A stretch of DNA of 64,000 nt from NCBI GenBank assembly GCA_016946835.1, contig JACVTC010000076.1:796001-860000 (forward strand). Direction: 5' to 3'. The translations under genes and the position numbers were made by a program. Below the pieces are notes generated by a model. The model was not told the origin of the DNA. It did no database searches and was given only the letters and a program-made list of their open reading frames with translations. Source of the stretch: Neocallimastix lanati (nom. inval.). Taxonomy: Eukaryota > Neocallimastigomycota > Neocallimastigomycetes > Neocallimastigales > Neocallimastigaceae. This document shows positions 42,439-53,617 of this stretch, one piece after another. Position 1 is the stretch's first letter. The number at the start of each line of letters is the position of its first letter.

Positions 42439-43054
42439 TGTAATGAATCCGTCAATTAAAACAGATTATAACAATAAAAAACACTTTATAATTTAAACAA
42501 ATAAGTAAATTCTTTTATTATTAAATGCTTTTTATTAATTATAAATTTCTTTTATGTTATTAACTGTAAAATAGTTAATAACTAATACATCGATTTATTT
42601 GAGAAAAATTACATGTATTTATATTTTTTCTTATTACATTATTAATATATGATGTTATTTAATAATATATATAAAACTATTTATTTATAAACAAAAGATT
42701 TTTTAATTAATAATTTTTATTATTTATTAATTTGCTAAAACTAAAATTAATTTTTTAAACTCTATATTTTATTTATTATTTTAATACTTATAATAATTTT
42801 AATTATATTTTTAATATTGAAAAACTATTTTTATAAATATTAACTATTTAAGATTATTCCTATATTAATATTTAACTATTTAAAACTAAACTAAGTTAAC
42901 TAAACTAATTAAAAAATATTTTCAATTTAAAAAATAATTAATAAATTTTATTTCAATAAATTTTATATTAAAAAATAATTCATATACATTAAATAAATTA
43001 ATTGTTCGAAAAATTAAGCTATTTAATGTATTAAAGATTTATTAAATCTTTACA
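42439..43054 (-). repeat. Solo LTR S1 (616 bp) inside copia-3 integrase
   Basis: Starts TGTAATGAATCC and ends AAATCTTTACA. Flanked by a 5-bp target duplication GGTGT (42434-42438 and 43055-43059). The minus strand has TATAAATAC (42615-42623) and, 33 bp further, a 10-bp hairpin GTTATTAACT/AGTTAATAAC (42556-42582). No second LTR or internal region, so it is a solo LTR. Confidence 0.85.
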
Positions 43055-44314
43055 GGTGTCATGTTTGTTTGAAAGAAAAAGGACCCACCTGTAACGCGAT
43101 AAGTAATCAAGTATGAAGTGACTCTTCTATTGGACCTATAAGATCCATAGGTATTAATTCAAAAATACCTTTTGATTTATTCGTTGAATTTTTGTGCGGG
43201 AAATCTTTTAGTTTCGAATGTGAACAGATTTGTCATTTAGACAGAATATTAATTTTGGATAATTTATTAAGTATCTTGCTAATGTTAAAGTGACCAAGTC
43301 GCCTGTGCCATAGGTTAATCTTTTCAGCTTTTGATAGGGTGCATAAGAGATGTTGGTGTATGCTTTCGAACATTGAGGTTATATATGCTATTTGAAAACC
43401 ATATTTGGAAAATGTTGTGTTTATCAGATGGAATATTGGTAATTTTATTTCCATGCTGATCAAATAAAGAGGAAAAAACTTTATTGTAATGGTTGAGGAA
43501 GACAACTTTATAATTATGCTTAATAAGTTCACTTAACGATATGATATTTTTTGTAATGTTTGGTACGTGGAATACTTTATTTAATTTAATTTCATTATTA
43601 TTAACATATCCAGTGAAAGAACCATATTTAGTGGATATTACAATTTTACCATTGGGTAAAGATATGTTTTCATTCCATTTATTAATATTCTTTAAGAGAT
43701 TGATGGAGTATGTGACATGTAGCGAAGCCCCTGAGTCAATTATCCAATTGGATATTGTGAATGAATTAACGTTTTCGAGGTGATCGTTTGAGGGTAATAC
43801 AGTATTATCTTCCGTTGAGATGCAACCAATAAAGGAGGTATCTTCAGTATTATAATCTTTGATAAAGTATTGGCAGCATAACTGTTAGTGGATTCCATAA
43901 AATTTAGCTGATTGTTACTTTTTTTATATTTGAATGAATCTTTGTGTGGACCTTTCTTTGAGTTTTTATACCTTGTCCTTGTCCTCCTTGGTTTTGTATG
44001 TTTATTGTATTTATTATTTTTATATCTTTTATATTTTGAACACTCATTGATGTAATGTCCAAATCTACCACACATGTAACATCTTCCGTTTTTTGCTTTG
44101 TATTTAACTGATGATTGTACTTTTCTGTTTTTAGATTTAGTGTTTTGCTCTGTCAGAAAGATGTGTTTTTGTGAATCCTAAATTTTAGTGTGCTCTTTCA
44201 TATTTGAGAATATTATATCTGTTATGACGTCCTTTACGTAATTAGATAGTTTCCCCCAATTATCTTTATATTGAAATACATTTATAAATCTTAAATTTTC
44301 AGGGAGTTGTAACG

Positions 44315-45277
44315 TGTAATAATCATACTAAGTACTATCACTTAATATGATTATTAACTTCAACTTAACGATTAATTCATTAAGTTGAGAAAATAAAAAA
44401 AAATTTTACCTAAATATTAGTGGAGTTTATTATAAAATTAATTATAATAATAACACGAAAAATAAGAAGTAAGAAAGATTTGTTTAAATTTAATTTTTAA
44501 AATATGTTTTTTGAATAAAATATTTTATTAATTTATTAAAGTTAAAAATATAAAATCGTTACTATTTTAACTATATTTTTATAATAATAACTCTTGATTT
44601 CTTAAAGGGAAATCAAGAGCCCTTTTTATATTTTTTTATGGAAATAAGGTTAAATAAAAAAAGGCTTTCTAATCTTAAAATTATCTTATCTATAAAAAGA
44701 TTAGAAGAAAAAACTAGATAAGTTTTGATCGATATTCTATTCATATCGATCATCGTATATATTAAGTAAAACCAAACATATTATTTTATATTTGGGTAAA
44801 ACCTTAGTATATCGATTTTCTAAATTTTAATTTAGATCATCAGATAAAAGGAAAAATAAATAATAATCGGAATGATCTAAATTATTCTATTTTCTAAATA
44901 TCATTTTTAAAATCTAATCTAAACTTATTAACATAAAACTATCTTTAAACTAGAATACAGAATTATAAAAAATACAGAAACTTATTAATTATTCTTTTAA
45001 ATGTACAATATAAAAAATAAATAAAAGTAATGTTTACATTAATTTAATAATTAAATGAATAACTAAATAAAATTAATAAAATTAATAAATGTATATATAA
45101 TAATTATTTAAATAAATTTTCTAATATTATATAGGTGTATGAATAATTATAATTATAATAAATTTAATAATAATATCTCAATGTATGAATTAGTTATAAT
45201 TTAAATAAATTTATAATTATTATCAATAATTATAAAGACTAAGAAATATTATTAATAAATAATTAATATTTCTTACA
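44315..45277 (-). repeat. Solo LTR A (963 bp) nested in unit D
   Basis: Plus-strand ends TGTAATAATC and TTTCTTACA. Target duplication TAACG at 44310-44314 and 45278-45282, the left copy being part of D's tip TGTAACG. The minus-strand core promoter is TATAAAAAG (about 44622-44630), touching an 11-bp hairpin CTCTTGATTTC/GAAATCAAGAG (44591-44619). Confidence 0.85.
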
Positions 45278-45291
45278 TAACGAATCCTAGA

Positions 45292-47286
45292 TGTAAGAAA
45301 TTGATATAAATTTTTATAATTTATTTCTATTTCTTATTAATTAATAATTATTTCATTATTATTCTTTAAAAATTTATTTCATTTAAAAACAATTATACCA
45401 ATTAATGTATTAATTGTTATATGAAAAAATGTATTTAATATAACTTATGTATTATTTCATAGAAAAAATGTATTTAATAAAATTTCTGCATTATTTTATC
45501 CATCTCTTTTTTATCCTTTTTTTTTTTTAATTCTTTTAGTTATTAAAATCGGTTATTAAAGTTTTTCCGATTAATTATAATTGGTTTTAATTAATAACAC
45601 GATGATCAATAAGTATAGATTATTGATTAAAAATCTTTCCAGTTTTTTCTTCTAATCTTTTTCTGGAAAGCATCATTGTTAAGATTAGAAGAATACATTT
45701 ATTTTTGTAAAAATATAAATAGCTGTTGATTTTCGTCTTTAGAAAATCAAGAGTTAATATTTTAAGAAAAATATAATAATAATAAAAGACATTAAAATTT
45801 AAATTAATATAAAATAATTATTTTAAAATTTATCAAAAAAAAATAATAAAATATTTAGTAATCAAATAAATTAATAAATTTCTTATAAAAAAATCATATT
45901 TTATCTCTCTTTTCATGTTTAAAGTCTATTATATTTTCTTATAATAAACTCTATTTTAAAGATAAGTATTAAATTCTTATTTTTATTTTAATCTTTTATT
46001 TAATATTAATTAGTTTAGTTAATATGTAAAAGTTTTTGTAGGTAGATAGGTAAGATTATAGTTAAATCTTTCCTAGTTTGGGTTAAATTGGTCATGTCAA
46101 GATGTTTTTATTAATTATAACAAATTAAATTTAAATAATAAACAGCACACACAGAGTTTTATAATTAAGATTTCAATATTTAAGATTTATGTTTTATTAG
46201 AACTTTATTTAATATATATTTTAATAATAAAATTTTAACTAAGATTAATATATAAAATTATTTATTGTTATAATTAATTCATTAACTTTATGTTAATATT
46301 TTAGAATTATATTAGTTAGTTATAAAGTTAAAGGTTACTAAGTTAATAATCTTACAAAGGATTCAAAATATGGAATTTCAAATCCTTTTTATACTAAACT
46401 AAAATAATAATTAACAATATAATTAATTAATACATTTTAATCTTAATATATTCATACATGTATATAAACTATATAAAATATAATAATAAAATAATAATGA
46501 TAAGAATCTTTTAATAAAATAACTATATAATTTATTCATAAAACAATTTAATAATAAAACTAATTTAATAATCAAATATAAAATAAAATAAAATATTAAA
46601 ACTAATTAAAAATTCTTTCGGAAATCTTTAGAATGATAAAGAATTCCTTAGAATCTTTTAGAAAATAATTGAATAAAATATATAATAATAAAATATATAA
46701 AACTTATAAATTTATTTAAAATATTATAAAACTATTACTAATAACTAATTCTGTATTTTTAATTAATAATAAAAATTAATAATATAATTTCCAAGTTAAG
46801 AGATTTATCTAATATAAATTTCTTAATTAATAATTTAGGGTCTTAAATAATTAAATTATATTTTTATATTTAAATATCTTTAAAGTCCAATATCTCGTTA
46901 TCTAGTTGTCCAATAAGGTTGATTTTAACATATGTTGTAGTTCTCGTCCGTAGCTTTCCAATGAATATAATTTTAGAGGGAAATCACAATATAATATTTC
47001 CATTATTTGTTGAGTTATCGTTGTTTTTCTTCATGTTATTTTTATCAAATTCTTAAGGGTTAAATTAAATTATCTTTAATAAATAAGTCCAAACCCTTTG
47101 GTTTCTAATTCTTTAATGTTTCTAGTATTTATTTTTATAATTAAAATCGAATTAAAATAATTTTTGTCAATAACTAAATTAAATTTCAATTGATCTAATA
47201 GTGAATTTTAACTTCAAATCCACTAGTATTCGTGACATAATATTAATTATAGATAATAATTTCTATAATTTATAGAAATTATTACA
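45292..47286 (+). repeat. Solo LTR B, interrupted by LTR E
   Basis: Starts TGTAAGAAAT at 45292, head to head with LTR A, and ends AAATTATTACA at 47286 after the E insertion. Flanks CTAGA and GTAGA differ by one base, so a 5-bp target duplication is likely. The promoter is TATAAATAG (45714-45722) followed directly by a 9-bp hairpin TTGATTTTC/GAAAATCAA (45726-45750). Confidence 0.65.
46095..47237 (-). repeat. Candidate solo LTR E nested in LTR B
   Basis: Termini TGTCAAG and CGTGACA (TGTCA inverted). No target duplication is visible (GGTCA and TAATA). The minus strand carries TATAAAAAGG (46395-46404) next to an imperfect hairpin made of GGATT...AATCC (46369-46395). Confidence 0.5.
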
Positions 47287-48109
47287 GTAGAGTGTTAAGG
47301 TTTTAGAGAATTAAATATAAATAAAAGTAAAAGAAACACAAATTTTATTTATTTATTTATTATTTTATTTATTAATTTTATTAATTGATTCTTTTTATTG
47401 ATTTTTAAAAATTGGTAGCAAAATTTACAACTATTTATACTATTTTTCAAGGCATAAAAGTTGTTCTTGCCACTAAATTACATTTTATTTTTATTTTTTT
47501 TTTTTTTATAAAAACTATTAAATTTAAATTGAATTTTATAATCAATTATATAAAATTTAATTATAACAATATAAATAAAATACATTTATAATATTAATAA
47601 AACATTTTTTTTTAATAATCTATCTAAAATATTACTAATAAGAATTTATTTAATTGGCTATAATTATTATTACAATCTGTTAAAACATTCAAATAAAAAT
47701 AAAAATACTATTCTAATATAAAGGTTTTTAATAAAATAAAATATTTTTCAATATAAAATAAAACATTTCGATATAAAATTTTATAATAAAAGTTAAAATA
47801 TAATATATAAATTTTTTATTATCAATATATAAAAATATTATTAATACAAATTTTCATTATTAATATAAAAATAAAAAGTTAAGATTTATTATTAATATTT
47901 CTAATATAAATTTTAAATATATAAAAATATTACTATTAATATAAGATTTAATATAAAAATATAAAGTTTAATATAATTTTTTATTTAAATTTTTAATCTT
48001 TGAATTTAAAAATTTATTAAAGTACAAAAATAATAATGTACACATAATGTATTAGAAATAAATCGTAGATTTAATTAAGAATGCATTATTTAGTACATTC
48101 TTATCAAGA

Positions 48110-49040
48110 TGTAAAGAATTAAATTTAAACTTAATTAAATTTAACCCTTTTCTACAATTAATACTAATATTAATCGAGAAATTAAAAAAAAAAGAAAATA
48201 CTTAACGAAACTTAAAATAGGGTAGGAGTTTATTATAAGAGATTAGTTCAAATAAAATTTTTATTAAAATATTTTTTATTAAAAATAATTTTTATTTAGA
48301 TTTTTGTTATTTTTAAAAAATTAAAAATTTATTTTGTTTATTATTATAATTATATTCTTATAATAATAACTCTTGATTTTCAAAATAAAGAAAATCAAGA
48401 ATTATTTATAGTAAAGTTCCAAATCTTAATGAATAACTTTTTAGGAAAAGATTTGGGAGAAAAACCTAAAAAGTTTAATGATCAATTATTAATAAAATTG
48501 ATCATATGTTAATTGAATAAAAACCGATATTTTCCAATCGGAAAACTTCAATTAACATTTGTTTTATTTAAACAATGTCAATTATACATGACATTGTTTT
48601 ATTTTAATAAATTTTTTAAATATTAATTATTCTTTTTTCATTTGATTTGTTACATTATGATTTTAATATAATTTTATAATTATTTCTAAATTATAATTCT
48701 ATAATTTATATTAGATTTGTTTAAAATTATATTAATGTAACAATTATTTAAATTAAAACTTAACATATAATTATCAAATGAATTTTAACAAATATAAAAA
48801 ATATTAATGTTTAATTATTTTAATATTATTAATTAATACAATGATAAAGAATAATAATTTTACAATATTAATTTTAAATTATTAATAATAATTTTATATT
48901 AAAAATATTTTATAATAAAGTTAATAAATTTTATTAAATAATTATTATTTTATTTAATAAAGATTAATAATTATTTTTTATTTTAATAAAGATTAATAAT
49001 TATTTTTTATTTTAATAAAAATTAATTATTATTCTTTACA
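48110..49040 (-). repeat. Solo LTR C (931 bp) nested in unit D
   Basis: Starts TGTAAAGAAT and ends ATTCTTTACA, a perfect 10-bp inverted terminus. Target duplication CAAGA at 48105-48109 and 49041-49045. The minus-strand core promoter TATAAATAAT (48401-48410) touches an 11-bp hairpin TCTTGATTTTC/GAAAATCAAGA (48371-48400). Confidence 0.88.
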
Positions 49041-49059
49041 CAAGAGTTAGTAAAATAGT

Positions 49060-49125
49060 TACTATAGTCAGGTGGTAATACACCATGACAATGAAGCCGA
49101 ACTTCTTAGGTTCGACTGACACCCT
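49060..49125 (+). ncRNA. tRNA-like folded element, probably decayed
   Basis: More balanced composition than its surroundings. A box-like TAGTCAGGTGG (49065) and B box-like GGTTCGACT (49109) are spaced about as in a tRNA gene. Stems GTCAG/CTGAC (49067-49071 with 49116-49120), GGTG/CACC and GAAG/CTTC could form a three-way junction. A correct tRNA acceptor and T-stem are absent, so I do not call a tRNA gene. Confidence 0.4.
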
Positions 49126-50349
49126 TTCCCATTCTAAATTATTTATAGTTAATTAATTAAATTATTGTAGAAAGTTCTAGAGTTTCTTTGGTTAATATTA
49201 TATAACCAAATGAAACTAGAAAGTTCTATTTTAATAATTATTTTATTATTTTCCTATAAGATTCATTTTCTAGAAAGAAAACTTAATTTTTCGAACTTTC
49301 GTTAATCTTAACTTTTTCCGAAACTGTTTTTCCGAAAAAGTATAAATACGCGTGAATTTCTCAACATAAAAAAAATAATTTTTCTTTGTGCTTTTATTAA
49401 CTAGTTAAAAGTAATTCGAAATATTACAATAACTAATTAATAAAAAAAAAAAAAAATAATAATAAAATTTATATTTTAATAAAAATATTAATAAAACAAA
49501 TTTTTTAAGAAAACGAATTACTTATTAGTGTAGACCTATTGGGTGTAAACCGTTACAGGAGTGCTCTGTTAAGGATGCCAGCTTTTATACTGTCCTCAAT
49601 GTCGTGATCAATGCTTTCATATTCCTCTATGGTATTTTGTAAGGTAGCCATGAAAATATTTTATATCCTGGTCCTCATTAAAACTTAAAATTGATTATTT
49701 TATCCTTTAATTCTTGCTTTTTTTTTCTCTAAATTACTAGTGAAAGATTTTTCTAATGTGTTCCAAATTTGATAAGCTGTCTTCCCTTGGCCTTCAACAA
49801 TTCTTTTTTGTTCTCTTACCTAATATGTTTAATAAGATCCATTTTACTATGATGTCATTCTTTATGTCTAATAGGTTAGTTTCTTTGTCATATACTAGAT
49901 TATTATCAAATTTGTCATAGATATAATCGTTAATATCGTCCCTAATATGTCTTTTCTTAAGTTTCTTAATCTTCTCTTGAATGACATAATTTTCGAGGTT
50001 ATTAATAGTTAAGAGATACAGCATATTAGTTTTCCAACTAATGTAGTTATCCGAAGTTAATTCAACAATTCTACTAAAACTTTCGGAGCAATTGAAATTG
50101 ATTCCCTTATTATTGATGTCATTGTTTTCATTAATGACGATTGGCTGATTTAATCTTGTTTGTCTATTGACACGATTCATATTAATTTATTAGGCTATTT
50201 TATGTTGGTTGATTAGGGATGTAATTTTGAGGAATAAGATGTTTTATATATATGGCTTTTATTTAAAAGATTATGTGAATAAATTATGTGTTTATCAATT
50301 GTGTTGATTCGATATTAAAATTATATAATATTAATTCTATTTAATTCCA

Positions 50350-50600
50350 TTTAGTGTTGTACCAATAGTTATTACGGAAAGTAGTTATTTTTTATTATTA
50401 TTGATGAAATAAGTATTTATTGGTATATCCAATTAAGTGCTATACCAATAATTGTTATTGTAATGAGAGGTGATCATGTATGATTATTAAAATGAAAAAT
50501 ATTAATTAGAGTTTAAGGATAGATTTCTAAGAGAGTAATTATTTTAATTGGTGCGATTAATTTGATGTTGTACTGATAGTTGTTATGTACGCTGATTGGT
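50350..50600. repeat. Dispersed repeats in the copia-3 leader
   Basis: Three related words: TGTTGTACCAATAGTTATTA (about 50354), GTGCTATACCAATAATTGTT (about 50436) and GTTGTACTGATAGTTGTTAT (about 50567). They lie in the roughly 1.1-kb untranslated stretch between the Gag start and the right LTR. Confidence 0.6.
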
Positions 50601-50994
50601 GTTTTATTTTGATGAGATTTATTGAAATGTTTCCTTCCTTTTTTGTAAAATAATTTCTAAATAATTATTTATTCTGATTTGTCTGAATGGTTTGAAAAAA
50701 AGTTGTTCCGATTGGTATATAAAGTTTTATTGTTTTAATAAGGGGTGATTAATATGGGTTGGTGTATTAATATTATTGGGGTTTGATTTAATTTACTAAG
50801 TTGTATTAAATTTTAACAGTTATACTTAGTCATTGTTTTATTAGGAGGAGTTTATATTATTTTTATGTACTCGCTATATTTGATTAAATTATTTTGTTGG
50901 TTAATAAAGACATAATTCATTAATGTTAGATTTAATATTATGTTTCAGATTTGTGTTTTTTTTTAAATATATATATTTTTATTATATTTAGTTT

Positions 50995-51146
50995 TAACAC
51001 GCTGACCATATTCAGCTTAATCTTTTATTTTTATTTATAAAATCTTAAACGTGCTTCCCATATTCAGTCTAATAATTTTTTTTTTTTTTTTTAATTATTT
51101 ATTTTTTTTATAATATCTAGAACGCGCTGACCATATTCAGCTTAAT
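50995..51146. repeat. Three hairpin repeats in the copia-3 leader
   Basis: GCTGACCATATTCAGC occurs at 51001-51016 and 51126-51141, and a mutated copy, GCTTCCCATATTCAGTCT, at about 51052. Each good copy forms GCTGA/TCAGC with a 6-nt loop. They lie 100-280 bp downstream of the 5' LTR in the element's sense. Confidence 0.8.
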
Positions 51147-51245
51147 TTTATTTTATTTTAATATTTTTTTTTTTAATTTTTTAATGTCTTTTTTTTTATT
51201 TTTTATTTTTTTACTGTAAAGGAATCGGTTTTATTGTTTTATTTG

Positions 51246-51275
51246 TAGCTCACTCGTGTAGAGTGAGACTCAATC
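51246..51275 (-). promoter_or_regulatory. Copia-3 primer-binding site with extended tRNA-Lys similarity
   Basis: Plus strand TAGCTCACTCGTGTAGAG then TGAGACTCAATC abuts the right LTR. This follows the D arm and anticodon arm of tRNA-Lys (TAGCTCAGTCGGTAGAGC then TGAGACTCTTAATC, from memory), with small changes and loss of TT in the anticodon. The match is about 30 nt, much longer than a usual primer-binding site. Confidence 0.6.
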
Positions 51276-51399
51276 TTTTAATTTATTTTATTAAAGATAT
51301 ATATAGAAAGTAAATACAAATTTTATATATTTATATTTATAGTTTCTTATTCTTTAATTCTATTGGATAATTCTAATAATTTATAATTGCTTATTAACA
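51276..51399 (-). repeat. Copia-3 right (5') LTR, 124 bp
   Basis: Matches the left LTR at 40405-40523; ends GCTTATTAACA. Minus strand contains TATAAATA. It is among the shortest LTRs here. Confidence 0.87.
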
Positions 51400-51884
51400 A
51401 AATTTGATTAAGTTTGAAATTTTTTTAAATAATATATTGATATGATTTAATCATATTAATGTTTTTTTTTTTTTTTTTTTAAATCATTTTATTTTATTCT
51501 ATTTTTTTTTTTTTTAAGAAAAAAAAAATTATCAATATAGGCTACATTAAATAGAAAATAATAATAATAATAATAAATTTAAATAAGTTATGAATAAAGT
51601 GATAATAATAAAATTTAAAATTAAAATTAAATTAATATTATTATTACCTTTATATATAATTAATAATAAAATTATAGGATAAAAAAATATATATATATAT
51701 ACTTTAAAAATAAAAAAAAAAAAAATTCTAAAATAAAATATATATATATATTTTTTTTCTTATTTAAAAGATAATATAGATTATTAATAAAAATAGATAC
51801 ATAAAAATAATTTATTTATTTTTAAATAATTAAAAAGAATTTTTTCATGTCTATAATAAAATATAATAAAATATAAATGTTAAA

Positions 51885-51924
<40 letters not shown>

Positions 51925-52096
51925 AAATTTTATATAATAATAACTATTATGATAATGATAATTATTAATTAATAATAAATTAAAGTAGTTTTTTTTTTTT
52001 TAAAAAATTTTTTTTTTTATTTTAAAATAATTTAAACTTTTATTATATAAATATATATATATTTTTTTTATAACTTTTATTATATATATATATATA

Positions 52097-52156
<60 letters not shown>
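51400..52156. other. Intergenic A/T-only DNA
   Basis: Poly-T tracts (51885-51923, 52114-52152) and TA runs. 3' flank of the minus-strand RhoGEF gene. No gene seen. Confidence 0.8.
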
Positions 52157-52159
<3 letters not shown>

Positions 52160-53420
52160 ATCTTCTGTAATCCAATCTATTGTTTTTCCTTCTTTTAATG
52201 TTTTTAGTGCTAAAACAAATTTTTTATATTGTTTTTCAGCATCATATTGAGCAAATTGGAAGCAGTATAGGGTATATTCAGAATCTGGTATTCCATGAGA
52301 AAGGAAGGTCGTTCCCGATGGCACTATGTCACTACCAGTTTCATTCAATGAACCATCTTTATTATCATAGTAATTAGTTGTATATCTTTCTTTTTTGAAA
52401 TTTAGAATTAATCTAACAATATTTTTTTGTTCTATGTAATAAAAAAAAATATATATATATTAAATAAATAAATAAATTTATTATAATATAAATATAAGGA
52501 ATAATATATATTAATATTATATAATTTGTTAGTCATAGATATACGCATATATTTATATATATAAATAAATATATATATATTTTTTGTATTATTAAAATAT
52601 TAAAGTATTAATATAATATTTAAGCATTATTTAAAGATTTATGCATTATTTAAATATTTATATTGGATAATTTTTTTTTTTTTTTTTTTTTTTTGTATAT
52701 GTAATATTAATTGTTTTATATGAAAAATAAAAATAAAAAGTTGAATAAAATTTAAAATAAATGAATATATTAGAAAAAAAAATATTTACGATATTGTTCA
52801 TCTTCTTCAATAACGATATCACGATAATCGATACATCGAACATATCTATAGATTTGTTTGGAATGGCTTCTTAAAGCACGAACTAAAGGATGTGAAATAA
52901 TATTGGTGGCTGTCATGGCATTTTTAGTTTTAGTTAACATAAATAAATCGGAGAAGAGAAAGAGATGCATGGGTCTACGATTTTTACTGAGAACATCCAA
53001 TACATCTACTTGATAGATTAATCTACGTTTATGGGTAATAATGGTAGGAGGACAATTTTCAGTTTGTTCGAAAGCAGTAAACATTGACGTCGTTTCTTCT
53101 TCTCTTCTTTTCACATCATTAACCTTTGTAGCTAATAAAGTCATTTCTTGTAATGCTAAATTTAGATCATTATAATCTGGATGATTTTTGTCAATATATT
53201 TAAGTAAATCTTAACATTTTTTAAAAGTAATATATCATTTAAATATATATATATAAATAATATAAAATAGATCATAAAAAATAGATTGATGTAAATCATG
53301 CATAGTTGAATAATAATGATAAATTTAATTATTAAAATGTATTTTTTTTTTTTTTTAAAAAAAAAAGAAATAAAAATTATATTAGTATTAATTTATTAAT
53401 TATTTATTATTACAATTTTT

Positions 53421-53477
<57 letters not shown>

Positions 53478-53578
53478 TTTAATAATTAAAGAATATCTTG
53501 TTGTACGTTGAACTGGGAACATTAAATATTCCTTTAAACTTTTTCTGTTAGTTTCTGTACTAGCAAGACAATCCTATA

Positions 53579-53617
<39 letters not shown>

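Larger units (their letters stand above)
44308..49557. mobile_element. Composite of nested solo LTRs inside copia-3 gag
   Basis: Outer ends TGTAACG and CGTTACA (7-bp inverted) with a 5-bp target duplication GGAGT at 44303-44307 and 49558-49562. The block holds no coding frame. It includes solo LTRs A, B, C and E, listed separately. What remains (the 7-nt left tip, 45278-45291, 47287-48109, 49041-49557) is the outer unit D, plus possibly one more LTR near 47290-47520, where the minus strand shows TATAAATAG at about 47430. D has a plus-strand TATAAATAC at about 49340. The age order is D, then A, B, C into D, and E into B. Confidence 0.75.
40524..51245 (-). pseudogene. Copia-3 Gag-Pol, Ty1/copia polyprotein broken by insertions and a deletion
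   Basis: Minus strand. Gag starts at ATG 50180 (LTSDNYISWKTNMLYLL) and is cut by the insertion at 44308-49557. The zinc knuckle CYMCGRFGHYINEC (about 44040-44085) and protease IIDSGASLHVTYSI (about 43715-43750) follow, then GAG-pre-integrase NLWHRRLGHFNISKI (about 43250-43305). Integrase with HAERFNGTLINSAKALLND (about 42200-42260) is cut by the solo LTR at 42439-43054. The Asn/His/Ser-rich linker (41514-41801) runs straight into late RT (IIAVYVYDILLIGKE, about 41485-41525), so most of RT is deleted and the YVDD site is altered. RNase H is the best kept part, 40777-41121 (ADADYGGDTITRKSTSG, STAEAEYYSINDCAKHG, DNKAAIYNC). Confidence 0.88.
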
